Source: Streptomyces akebiae (lineage in GTDB: Bacteria; Actinomycetota; Actinomycetes; Streptomycetales; Streptomycetaceae). From it: a stretch of 64,000 nt of DNA. Location: positions 9,052,001-9,116,000 of the forward strand of contig NZ_CP080647.1 in NCBI RefSeq assembly GCF_019599145.1, written 5' to 3'. Shown piece after piece: positions 55,409-63,693 of this stretch; position 1 is the first letter of the stretch; the number at the start of each line of letters is the position of its first letter. The translations under genes were made by a program, and so were the position numbers. The notes below the pieces were generated by a model. That model worked only from the letters and a program-made list of their open reading frames with translations. It was not told where the DNA came from and searched no databases.

Positions 55409-56392
55409 GTGACTGATACCGCAGGGGTCGAGATTCTCGCCGATGTCCATCGGGGCGTCGGCCGCATCCTGCTGAACCGGCCCAAGGCACTCAACGCCCT
55501 GACGACAGGCATGGTCGCCGCCATCGACCGTGTGCTCGCCGCGTGGGGGGACACACCTCTGTCCGCTGTGCTGATCGCCAGTACCAGCCCGAAGGCGTTC
55601 TGTGCCGGTGGAGACATCCGTACGATCCGCGAGTACAGCCTCGCCGGGGATACCGAGGCCAGTGAGCGGTTCTTCGCCTCCGAGTACCGGCTCAACGCCC
55701 GGATCGCCGAGTATCCCGTGCCGGTTGTGTCGCTCATCGACGGCCTGTGCATGGGCGGCGGTCTCGGTCTGTCCGTCCACGGCAGCTTCCGCGTCGTCAG
55801 CGAGCGCGCGGTGCTGGCGATGCCCGAGACCGGGATCGGGTTCTTCCCGGACATCGGGGCCAGCTACTTTCTGCCGAGGCTGCCCGGCGCGATCGGCATG
55901 TACCTGGCACTGACCGGGCACCGGCTCGACGCGGCCGACGCCCTGTACACGGGGCTGGCCACGCACTTCGTCCCCGCGGACGGGCTCGACGCGGTAGGGG
56001 AGGCCCTGGCCGGCAACCCCGGCGACCCGGTGGACGTGGTCCTGAATCGCCTGGCCAGCCGCTCCCCGGTGGCGGGCAGCGGGCTGGCGAAGGCACGCGG
56101 GGACGTGGACTGGGCGTTCGGCGCGCCGACCCTCGGCGAGATCGACAAACGCCTGCGGGACCTCGACACGCCCTGGGCGGCAGCCGCGCTGGCCGCCCTG
56201 GAGTCCGCCTCACCGCAGAGCCTGGAGATCACTCACGCCTTGCTGGCCCGGGGCAGGCAGCACACCTTGCGTGAGTGCCTCGCCGCCGAACTCTCCCTCA
56301 CCCGCACGACCATCCGCACGCCGGACTTCCTGGAGGGTGTCCGTGCGGCCCTGGTCGACAAGGACCGCACCCCCAACTGGCGACGTGCGTAG
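55409..56392 (+). CDS. 3-hydroxyisobutyryl-CoA hydrolase-like (enoyl-CoA hydratase superfamily)
   Basis: 327 residues from GTG 55409. Crotonase fold: GRILLNRPKALNALTTGMVA, SPKAFCAGGDIRTIREYSLA (oxyanion), SLIDGLCMGGGLGLSVHGSF. The block MPETGIGFFPDIGASYFLPR is characteristic of 3-hydroxyisobutyryl-CoA hydrolases. A C-terminal ECH_2 extension (AAELSLTRTTIRTPDFLEGV, RAALVDKDRTPNW) confirms this. It hydrolyses 3-hydroxyisobutyryl-CoA in valine breakdown. Co-transcription with the upstream alcohol dehydrogenase is likely; that enzyme could then act on the free hydroxy acid. Confidence 0.9.
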   Translation: MTDTAGVEILADVHRGVGRILLNRPKALNALTTGMVAAIDRVLAAWGDTPLSAVLIASTSPKAFCAGGDIRTIREYSLAGDTEASERFFASEYRLNARIAEYPVPVVSLIDGLCMGGGLGLSVHGSFRVVSERAVLAMPETGIGFFPDIGASYFLPRLPGAIGMYLALTGHRLDAADALYTGLATHFVPADGLDAVGEALAGNPGDPVDVVLNRLASRSPVAGSGLAKARGDVDWAFGAPTLGEIDKRLRDLDTPWAAAALAALESASPQSLEITHALLARGRQHTLRECLAAELSLTRTTIRTPDFLEGVRAALVDKDRTPNWRRA

Positions 56393-56626
56393 CTCGGCGG
56401 ACGGACGCTGCTGTCCTGAGCATGTCCGCCCACGCATGCGGGGCGGTCCGTGGAGCTGTGTGGCGCGTGCTGCGCGAGCCGATGGCGTGCGAGCCGTATG
56501 GCACAGGAGGCACCGAGACGGCTACAGCGGCGGCCCTTCGTGACCGTGGTCGCCACTGGATCGGCCGACGGCGACGTCTCCCCTCCGGTGACCGTGCCGG
56601 ACGGAGGGGTTGCGGCCGGACTGCTC

Positions 56627-57640
56627 TCAGCCGTTGTCGGGCACCATTGAGACCACGACCTTGCCGGCCTTGGTGCGACCCTGCTCGACGTGCGCCATCG
56701 CATCGAGCGTCTGGTCGAACGGGAAGGTGCTGTCGATGACCGGGCGGAGCTTTCCGCTGTCGTAGAGGGCACCGATTTTCCGCAACTGGGAGCCGTTGGC
56801 CTGCATGAAGAAGAACTGGTAGCGCACGCCCAGCGCCCTGGCCCGCTTCCGCACCTTGCGGCTGAGAGTGTTCATGACCAGGCCCAGGAAGGAGGGGGCA
56901 CCGAGTTGCTTGGCGAAGCCGGCGTCCGGCGGGCCGACGACGCTGATAGCCAGGCCGCCGGGCTTCAGTACGGTCAGCGACTTCTCGAGATTCGCTCCGC
57001 CCACGGAGTCCAGCACGAGGTCGTAGCCGGACAGCACCTTCGAGAAGTCCTCCTTGGTGAAGTCGACGACGACGTCGGCGCCGAGGCTCCTGACCAACTT
57101 CTCGGTGTCGGTGTCCGTGGTCGTCGCCACCGTGGCGCCGAGGTGCTTGGCGAGCTGGATCACCGTCGAGCCGAGGCCACCGGCACCGGCGTGGATGAGC
57201 ACCTTCTGCCCCGGCTTCACATGGGCCTTGTCGATGAGAAGCTGCCAGGCGGCCAGGGCCACCAGCGGCACCGCGGCTGCCTCGTGGAGGGTGAGGGAGG
57301 CCGGCTTGGGCGCGACGTCGTCCACGTCGATCGCGATGAACTCCGCGAAGGCTCCGATCCGCAGATCGCGCGGACGAGCGTAGACCTCGTCGCCGACCTT
57401 GAGTCCGTGTACGGCGGAACCGACCCGCGTCACGACCCCTGCCACGTCGTGGCCGAGCACGAACGGACGCCTGTACTTCAGAAGCTGCTTGAATTCCCCG
57501 TTGCGGACCAGTTTGTCCAGCGGGTTGATGCTGGCGGCGCTCACTTTGACCAGCACGTCGCGGGCCCCGACCGTGGGCTCTGGTACTTCGGCGGCGCGCA
57601 CGCCGTCCTTGCCGTACTTCTCGACGACGAATGCCTTCAT
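56627..57640 (-). CDS. NADP-dependent zinc-independent alcohol dehydrogenase / quinone oxidoreductase (MDR)
   Basis: 337 residues from ATG 57640. GroES-like N-terminus (MKAFVVEKYGKDGVRAAEVP, VLVKVSAASINPLDKLVRNG, RRPFVLGHDVAGVVTRVGSA), NAD(P) loop VLIHAGAGGLGSTVIQLAKH, and GADVVVDFTKEDFSKVLSG. The catalytic Zn ligands are missing, as in quinone oxidoreductase and enoyl-reductase-like MDR proteins. It reduces quinones or enones with NADPH. Monocistronic, it is preceded by an AT-rich promoter at about 57745-57775. Confidence 0.93.
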   Translation of the reverse strand: MKAFVVEKYGKDGVRAAEVPEPTVGARDVLVKVSAASINPLDKLVRNGEFKQLLKYRRPFVLGHDVAGVVTRVGSAVHGLKVGDEVYARPRDLRIGAFAEFIAIDVDDVAPKPASLTLHEAAAVPLVALAAWQLLIDKAHVKPGQKVLIHAGAGGLGSTVIQLAKHLGATVATTTDTDTEKLVRSLGADVVVDFTKEDFSKVLSGYDLVLDSVGGANLEKSLTVLKPGGLAISVVGPPDAGFAKQLGAPSFLGLVMNTLSRKVRKRARALGVRYQFFFMQANGSQLRKIGALYDSGKLRPVIDSTFPFDQTLDAMAHVEQGRTKAGKVVVSMVPDNG

Positions 57641-58249
57641 GCCGGCCGCCTTTCCGTGTGGGTGTTCCGGTGGTTGATGGGATTCTTCGCGCAGGTGACC
57701 CCGGCGCTCGTCGTTCGTGTGCGGCCGGGTTGATGTGCTGGTCATGACGCTACTAGCTGAGTATATAAAAGTAAACGCAGGAGAGGGGGGATCTCCCCTC
57801 ATGGATGCGTGGATCGCGGCCCTACGGGGCGCTGGCGTGGGCCCCGGTCCCTGCCGGACACGGGTCGGGTGCGGCTCGTCCCGGTGGTGATGGGGCTCCT
57901 GCGGTGGGGCGATCGTCATGGCGCCGACCCGGAAGGTCCTGCCCTATGGGTGCGACATCGCGGATGCGGCGCGTATGTCGACGCGCGGATCCGCTGCGAG
58001 GGGCCACGTCGTGCAGGCGGAAGGCATCGTGCGTCCCCGGCCCCGCGTTTCGCATGTGGCCCATGGGCTGAATGTGATTGCGCCAGGTGTTCGTGGTGGC
58101 TTGTTCAGCCGGTGGGTTCAGACCGTCGGGGCGGCCGCTCCGCCTGCCGCGGGCGTCGTGGTCGTGGGCTGGTGGGCGGGGAGCGGTCCAGGAAGCGCAG
58201 GGCGCTCAGGTCCGCCCCCCGTGGCGTGGGTGTAGTCGGACGGCCCGTC
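57641..58249. other. Intergenic; promoter patch and unrecognised DNA
   Basis: About 610 bp. AT-rich TACTAGCTGAGTATATAAAA followed by GTAAAC (57750-57775) is the likely promoter/operator of the leftward quinone oxidoreductase. The remaining sequence (57800-58249) has open frames without any family resemblance, so I call no gene. Confidence 0.45.
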
Positions 58250-58828
58250 TCAGGATTCCGGTTTGGGGCCCTGTGGTGCGGTCAGCGCTTTGTGGGTCGA
58301 TTCCAGGATCTTCTCCGACAGTTCCGTGCCCGCCGTGGCCCGGGCGAGCAGGATCGCGCCGACCAGAGTGGCCACCATGGGGAGGCCGTCGTTGCCGTCG
58401 GCACTCATCCATGCGGCGAATTCCTGGACTCCGCCCGCGTACGTCTCGCGCACCTCCCTGGCTGTGGGCTCGCGAGCCATGTCCCCGGCGAATCCGGCGG
58501 TGGGGCAACCGGTTCCGGGCTGGTCACGGTGCTCGGCCGACAGGTAGAAGTCGACGAGGGCGGCGCGCGCGGTTTCGCGGTCGCCGTGGTCCGTGTCGAA
58601 CCCCGCCAGGAGTACGTCCAGGTCCCCGAAAGCGGCTTGAGCCGCCTCGGTCACCAGCGCTTCCTTGGACGGGAACTGCTTGTAGAAGCCACCCGTGGTC
58701 AGCCCGATGGACTTCATCAGATCGGCGACGCTGATGCCGTTCACGCCGCGTTCCCGGAACAGCTTGGAGGCCGCGGCGACCGCGCGCCTGCGGTTCTCGA
58801 GCGCTTGTGCCTGCGAAACCCGACTCAT
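58250..58828 (-). CDS. TetR/AcrR-family repressor
   Basis: 192 residues from ATG 58828 (58831 is also ATG). HTH: NRRRAVAAASKLFRERGVNG, ISVADLMKSIGLTTGGFYKQ, FPSKEALVTEA (residues ~10-55). The C-terminus carries TetR_C_16/HemR-like helices. It is divergent from the SDR at 59103, with the AGAT-N10-ATCT operator repeated at both ends of the 275-bp intergenic region, so it should repress both itself and the SDR. Confidence 0.93.
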   Translation of the reverse strand: MSRVSQAQALENRRRAVAAASKLFRERGVNGISVADLMKSIGLTTGGFYKQFPSKEALVTEAAQAAFGDLDVLLAGFDTDHGDRETARAALVDFYLSAEHRDQPGTGCPTAGFAGDMAREPTAREVRETYAGGVQEFAAWMSADGNDGLPMVATLVGAILLARATAGTELSEKILESTHKALTAPQGPKPES

Positions 58829-58846
58829 CACTCACCCGCCCACGTT

Positions 58847-58864
58847 AGATAGTTAAGTGCATCT
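58847..58864. promoter_or_regulatory. TetR operator copy 1 (AGAT-N10-ATCT)
   Basis: AGATAGTTAAGTGCATCT, 18 bp before the TetR start, with the same AGAT-N10-ATCT layout as the copy at 59020-59047. Confidence 0.65.
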
Positions 58865-59019
58865 ATCGTACGCGAAGTGCCGGGCGGCCGGTCGCGACGC
58901 CCTCCTGCCGTGCCGCTGCTTCCTGCCACCGGAAGGCGTGGAGCCTGGGGATTCGCTCAGTCTCCGGTCGCGGGTGGGGCGGGGTGGTGGTGGGCGGGAT
59001 CGCGGCCGTTGACCGGATC

Positions 59020-59047
59020 GCTTTAGATAGCTATCGTAATCTAAAGC
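59020..59047. promoter_or_regulatory. TetR operator copy 2
   Basis: GCTTTAGAT-N10-ATCTAAAGC, perfect 9-bp arms (spacer AGCTATCGTA), 56 bp before the SDR start. Confidence 0.75.
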
Positions 59048-59102
59048 CAGGTCGGCACTCCGGCCCCTCTCCTCATCCCGCCAGCCAGAAATGAGATCCC
59101 CC

Positions 59103-59894
59103 ATGACTACGCAGAACAAGACCGCTGTCGTCACCGGCGCGTCCGCCGGCCTGGGTGCCGCTTACGCGCAGCGGCTTGCCGACCGGGGTTACGACCTGGT
59201 CCTGGTGGCCCGCAACGCTGCGCGGCTGGAGACGCTGGCGGCGGACATCCGCGGCCGAACGGGCCGTGCGGTGGACATCGTCGCCGCGGATCTCACCGAT
59301 GCGGCGCAGATCTCGGTGGTCGAGGAGCGTCTGCGGACCGACGAGAGCGTCGAGATACTGGTCAACAACGCCGGTGGGGGGCTGTTCACGCCGCTGGCGG
59401 TCTCCGACGCGGCGGCTTCCGAGGCGCTGATCAACCTCAACGTGACCTCGCTGACCAGGCTGACCACCGCGGTCCTGCCGGGCCTGACGGCCCGCGGGCG
59501 GGGCACGGTGGTGAACGTCTCCTCCGCGCTGGCTCTCAACATCCTGCCCGTGAGCGCCGTCTACAGCGGTACGAAGAGCTATGTGCTGACGTTCTCCCAG
59601 GCTCTGCAGCAGGAACTCGCCGAGAGCCCGGTCGTGGTGCAGGCTGTGCTGCCGGGTGCTGTCCGCACGGAGTTCTGGGACGGTTCCGGTGCCGATCTCG
59701 GGGCGTTCCCGGATGAGTGGATCATGAGTGCTGACGATGTCGTCGACGCGGCGCTCGCCGGCCTCGACGCGGGGGAACTGGTCACCATTCCGTCACTGCC
59801 CCAGATCAGCGACTGGGAGTCGTTCGAGAAGGCGCGTCAGACACTCGTCCCGAACCTGTCGCTGAAGGCCCCGGCCGACCGCTACCGCGGCTGA
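59103..59894 (+). CDS. SDR-family short-chain dehydrogenase
   Basis: 263 residues from ATG 59103; the upstream in-frame ATG at 59091 is possible. TAVVTGASAGLGAAYAQRLA (TGxxxGxG), ILVNNAGGGLFTPLAV, VVNVSSALALNILPVSAVYS, GTKSYVLTFSQALQQEL (Tyr/Lys of YxxxK). Resembles the DltE/YohJ-like SDRs with NADPH preference (RNAARLETLAADI). Under the divergent TetR. Function probably detoxification; substrate unknown. Confidence 0.92.
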   Translation: MTTQNKTAVVTGASAGLGAAYAQRLADRGYDLVLVARNAARLETLAADIRGRTGRAVDIVAADLTDAAQISVVEERLRTDESVEILVNNAGGGLFTPLAVSDAAASEALINLNVTSLTRLTTAVLPGLTARGRGTVVNVSSALALNILPVSAVYSGTKSYVLTFSQALQQELAESPVVVQAVLPGAVRTEFWDGSGADLGAFPDEWIMSADDVVDAALAGLDAGELVTIPSLPQISDWESFEKARQTLVPNLSLKAPADRYRG

Positions 59895-60214
59895 CCACCA
59901 CTCCGACCCCCCGTACGGGAGGCCCTTCGCGGCAACGGCGCGGCCGCCGCCGCACACGACCGATGGGGCCTCCGGCGCGAGAGGGGGACCGAGACGCCCG
60001 GCGGCCTCCCTCTCGCATGAACAGCCGGATCCAGCACCGCGACGGCGGTGGTCATGCGCGCGGCAAGCCCGTCCGCACCGTCCACTGCCCCTCCGCGCGG
60101 TTCGCCTTCCACGGGGAAGGTCAGCGGGCCCATCCGACCGGTCACCGCCTACGCGCCACCTGCGGGGCAGCACTCCGCCCCGCAGCTCTCTCACCCTTAC
60201 TAAAAGGAACATCC
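59895..60214. other. Intergenic upstream of the ene-reductase
   Basis: 320 bp. Short inverted repeat CCGTACGGGAGG near 59922. No gene or clear operator recognised. AAAGGAA ribosome site at 60203-60209. Confidence 0.4.
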
Positions 60215-61276
60215 ATGTCGAACGCACTGTGGAACCCGATCATCGCCGGGGAGATCTCCCTGCCGCACCGACTGGCGATGGCCCCCATGACACGGGACCG
60301 GTCCACCCCTGAAGGCATACCCACCGAGCTGAACGCCGAGTACTACGCCCAGCGCGCCTCGCACGCCCTCATCATCACCGAGGGCACCCAGCCCAACGCC
60401 GACGGCCAGGGCTACCTGCTCACCCCCGGCATCCACAATGACGAGCAGATCGCCGGGTGGCGCAAGGTCACCGACGCCGTACACAAGGCCGACGGACGCA
60501 TCGTCATCCAGCTCATGCACGCCGGACGGATGTCCCACCCGGACAACACCCCCCACCACCGGCAGCCGGTCGCCCCCTCCCCGGTCCAGCCGGCGGGCGA
60601 CATGTTCACCCTGTCCGGCCCGCAGGAGATGCCGGTACCGCGCGAACTGTCCACCGAGGAGGTCGCCGCGACGGTCGAGGACTTCCGGCGCGCCGCCGCG
60701 GCCGCCATCGAGGCCGGTGCCGACGGCGTCGAGATCCACGGCGCCAACGGCTACCTGGTGCACCAGTTCCTCGCCGGCAACACCAACCAGCGCACCGACC
60801 GCTACGGCGGCTCCATCGACAACCGCATCCGCTTCGCGGTGGAGGTCGCCACCGCCGTGGCCGAGGAGATCGGCGCCGGCCGCACCGGTTTCCGGATCTC
60901 TCCCGGCAACCCGTTCAACGACATCGCGGAGAGCGACACCCACGAGCTGTACCCGGCACTGGTGCGCGCCCTCGCCCCGCTCGACCTCGCCTACCTGCAC
61001 ATCGGCCACGGCGGCGACGACGAACTCCTGCACACCCTCCGCAAGCTGTGGCCGACGACCTTGGTCCTCAACCGGGCCGGCACCGACATCGCCACCCGCG
61101 CGAAGGACGTCGAAAACGGCCTCGCCGATGTCGTCACTGTCGGCGTGATGGCCCTCGCCAACCCCGACCTGGTCGAGCGTGTACGAACCGGCGCGCCGCT
61201 CAACACCCCCGACCCCGCCACCTTCTACGGCGGCGGCGAGGCCGGCTACACCGATTACCCCACTTTGTCCGCCTGA
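60215..61276 (+). CDS. Old yellow enzyme-family ene-reductase (FMN-dependent alkene reductase)
   Basis: 353 residues from ATG 60215 (AAAGGAA upstream). FMN-barrel signatures: HRLAMAPMTRDRSTPEGIPT, IITEGTQPNADGQGYLLTPG, IVIQLMHAGRMSHPD, GADGVEIHGANGYLVHQFLA (the His/Asn substrate pair), NTNQRTDRYGGSIDNRIRFA, and VGVMALANPDLVERVRTG, PLNTPDPATFYGGGEAGYTD. It reduces activated C=C bonds (enones, nitro-olefins, esters) with NAD(P)H. A SnoaL-like gene follows. A truncated duplicate of its 3' part lies 1.2 kb further on. Confidence 0.95.
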   Translation: MSNALWNPIIAGEISLPHRLAMAPMTRDRSTPEGIPTELNAEYYAQRASHALIITEGTQPNADGQGYLLTPGIHNDEQIAGWRKVTDAVHKADGRIVIQLMHAGRMSHPDNTPHHRQPVAPSPVQPAGDMFTLSGPQEMPVPRELSTEEVAATVEDFRRAAAAAIEAGADGVEIHGANGYLVHQFLAGNTNQRTDRYGGSIDNRIRFAVEVATAVAEEIGAGRTGFRISPGNPFNDIAESDTHELYPALVRALAPLDLAYLHIGHGGDDELLHTLRKLWPTTLVLNRAGTDIATRAKDVENGLADVVTVGVMALANPDLVERVRTGAPLNTPDPATFYGGGEAGYTDYPTLSA

Positions 61277-61463
61277 TGAACCCGGCCCACACCGCCTGAC
61301 AAACCCCGGCCGTACCCGGTCCTGGTGGGCCGGTATGGACAGATGGCCCGCCGACAGAAGCATGGCCACAAGTCAATGTGGGCCGTTCTCCTGCCTGTTC
61401 GAACCGATTCCACAGTCCGTCACCCGGGCGGAGCCGCTCCGTCCATCCCTATCGGAGAATCCC

Positions 61464-61892
61464 ATGTCTTCCTCGAACGTCGAAACCCAGGCGTCCACCG
61501 CCGACCTGCACCAGATCGCGGACGAGTACGTCAGGCGCGTCAACCTGCGTGACCTCGACGCCCTGTTCGCCCTGTACACGCCGGACTTCCGCTCCCACGC
61601 CGCCGACGGAACCACCACCGGCCTCGCGGAGACCCGCGCGGTGCTGGCGTCGTTCCTCGACGCGGTCCCCGACTTCGCTGCTACGCCGGTCCGTGTCGTC
61701 GCCGAGGACGACTGGTTCGCGATCAGCTTCATCCTCACCGGCACGAACACCGGGCCCTTCAACGGCACTCCCGCCACCGGCCGATCGATCCAGGTGCTGG
61801 AGATGCGCATGTTCAAGGTGGTCGACGGGAAGCTCGCCGAGCACTGGGGCCTCATCGACCTGGCGACGCTCTTCGCCCAGTTGCAGTCTTGA
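61464..61892 (+). CDS. SnoaL-like polyketide cyclase-type protein
   Basis: 142 residues (ATG 61464, GGAGAA upstream). NTF2-fold pattern: ADEYVRRVNLRDLDALFALY, TPDFRSHAADGTTTGLAETR, FLDAVPDFAATPVRVVAEDD and RMFKVVDGKLAEHWGLIDLA. Ester-cyclase-like residues (His in HAADG, Asp in VPDF, EHW) suggest catalysis rather than binding alone. It is the third SnoaL-type gene in the window and is probably transcribed with the ene-reductase. Confidence 0.85.
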   Translation: MSSSNVETQASTADLHQIADEYVRRVNLRDLDALFALYTPDFRSHAADGTTTGLAETRAVLASFLDAVPDFAATPVRVVAEDDWFAISFILTGTNTGPFNGTPATGRSIQVLEMRMFKVVDGKLAEHWGLIDLATLFAQLQS

Positions 61893-62499
61893 GAAGGTCT
61901 AGCTGAGTCGCTGCCCGTTCCCCCCATTCGCCAGGGGGGGGACGGGCCGGCCGCAGCGTCGCCGGGCGCCCACGGCCGCGGCCGGGTGAAGAAGCCCTGC
62001 TCGTCTCGACCGGGATTCCGCAGCCGGTCAGCCGCTTGAGTCAGTCGGGTGTTGTTGATGTCGCTGGGCGTGCTCTCCATGTCCATCGCCTCGCACATCT
62101 ACCGCGCCGCAGCGGCGCGCGTCGGCTGCGGCAGTCCAGCGCCGTGATCTGCTGGTAGGCCGGTTGGTCCGGCTGCTGTACCGGGGTCGGCGGCGCGAGC
62201 GGCTGCGGATCGACAGCTCCACTGGCCCGAGCCCGTCGTGCTCCCACGACTGGCTCGGCCGGGTGAAGGTCGCCGGCCTCGGACCGCTGGGCGAAGAGGC
62301 CCGCGTAGGTGCGTTCCAGCAGGTCTTGCCCGATGGGCGCCTGATCCTTGGCAACGACCTCGCGTGGATCGTCATCGGCGCAGGGACGGCAGCTCGCGGC
62401 TCCAGCGCGGACACGGGTCTACGCCGGGCTCGGCAAGGACCCCATAGGCGCATTCGCCGAGCGCACGCTGTCGCTGTAGGTGACCTGACCCGCATCTCC
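61893..62499. other. Relic DNA between SnoaL and the duplicated ene-reductase fragment
   Basis: About 600 bp of broken coding-like text, e.g. LPDGRLILGNDLAWIVIGAG (62328-62387) and, one frame over, RVYAGLGKDPIGAFAERTLS before a stop at ~62478. I cannot name the family. No intact gene. Confidence 0.35.
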
Positions 62500-62714
62500 C
62501 GCGCGCCCTCGCGCCTCTCGACCTCGCGTACCTGCACTTCGGACACGGCGGGGACGGTCTGACCGATGTCGTCACCGTGGGTTCGATGGCCCTCGCCAAC
62601 CCCGACCTGGTCGGGCGGGTGCGCACCGGCGCCGCGCTGAACACCCCCGACCCCGCCACCTTCTACGGCGGCGGCGCGGTCGGCTACACCGACTACCCCG
62701 TCCTCACCGCCTGA
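62500..62714 (+). pseudogene. Ene-reductase (OYE) 3' fragment, partial duplicate
   Basis: RALAPLDLAYLHFGHGGDGL, then TDVVTVGSMALANPDLVGRV, RTGAALNTPDPATFYGGGAV, GYTDYPVLTA and stop. It matches the end of the enzyme at 60215 but lacks 36 residues between GHGGD and GL. The homology continues past the stop (CCGCCTGACAAACCCCGGC in both). It appears to be a segmental duplication that has suffered deletions, with its 5' half gone. Confidence 0.85.
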
Positions 62715-62775
62715 CAAACCCCGGCGATACCGGCTCTGGCGCCGGTATCCCCCAACGGCCCCATGGAGGTGCCTC

Positions 62776-63693
62776 GTGTCTGAGCACACTGCTGTTGAAC
62801 TGAGCCCGGAAGCGACCGAGTTCGCGGAGTTCTTCGCCGGACTGGCGGTTCCCGAGTCCGAGTTGGATGCGATGCGCATCGTGTCGGAGGGCGTCCATGT
62901 CACGGCCAGGGAGCCGGAAGGTGTCACCTATCGGGAGGTGGACGCAGGCGGCGTTCTGGGAATCTGGTGCGAACCCGTCGACGCCAACACCGACTACGTC
63001 CTCCTGCACGGCCACGCCGGCGGCTCCGTTCTGTCGTCGGCGTTCGTCGACCGTAAGCTCGCCGGCCATATTGCCAAGGCGGCAGGAGCCCCCGTCCTGG
63101 TCCTGGACTTTCGGCGAGCACCGGAACACAAGTACCCGGCCCAGGTGGACGACGCGGAGGCGGCCTTCAACTGGCTGATCTCCGAAGGGTACGAGCCGGC
63201 GAACATCATCACGATCGGCCACTCGATCGGCGGGTTCATCGCTGTCGCCCTGGCGCTTCGTCTCCGCGACAAGAAGCAGCTCCTGCCCGGCGCCATCGTC
63301 TCGATTTCCCCTTGGTGCGACCTCGAGATCGCCAACGAGACCATGGTGACCAACGCCGAGACGGACAAGATACTCAGCAAGGAACTGCTGACCTTCTTCC
63401 GAGAGGCCTGGATCGGCGGCACGGGCATCGAGTTCACGGACACCAGGATCAACCTGAACCGGGCGGACCTGAGCGGACTGCCCCCGACCCTTGTCTCCTG
63501 GGGATCGTACGAGGTCCTGGCCGGCGAGGACGAGGAGTTCGCCGCCCGGGTCAAGGACGCCGGAATCGACACGGCGACCGTGGTGGTGCCGGGAGGCCAG
63601 CACTCCTACGTCTATGGCGCCGGCCGGGTTCCGGAGGTCGACGCCGCTATAGCGCAGATCGGCGCGTGGGTCCGGGAGAAGACGAAGATCTGA
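62776..63693 (+). CDS. Alpha/beta-hydrolase (HSL/BD-FAE-like carboxylesterase)
   Basis: 305 residues, GTG start after GGAGGTG. Oxyanion motif is VLLHGHAGGSVLSSAF (HGHAGG in place of the usual HGGG). LDFRRAPEHKYPAQVDDAEA is typical of HSL-type hydrolases; nucleophile IITIGHSIGGFIAVAL, acid region VSWGSYEVLAGEDEEFAARV (GEDE), and His in GGQHSYVYGAGRVPEVDAAI. It hydrolyses short-chain esters or epoxide/lactone-like compounds. Located after the duplicated ene-reductase fragment and probably part of the same detoxification group. Confidence 0.88.
   Translation: MSEHTAVELSPEATEFAEFFAGLAVPESELDAMRIVSEGVHVTAREPEGVTYREVDAGGVLGIWCEPVDANTDYVLLHGHAGGSVLSSAFVDRKLAGHIAKAAGAPVLVLDFRRAPEHKYPAQVDDAEAAFNWLISEGYEPANIITIGHSIGGFIAVALALRLRDKKQLLPGAIVSISPWCDLEIANETMVTNAETDKILSKELLTFFREAWIGGTGIEFTDTRINLNRADLSGLPPTLVSWGSYEVLAGEDEEFAARVKDAGIDTATVVVPGGQHSYVYGAGRVPEVDAAIAQIGAWVREKTKI

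Noticed and set aside
57800..58249. Several rightward frames after 57809
   Set aside because: No family resemblance, no ribosome site, and they run into the antisense of the TetR gene.
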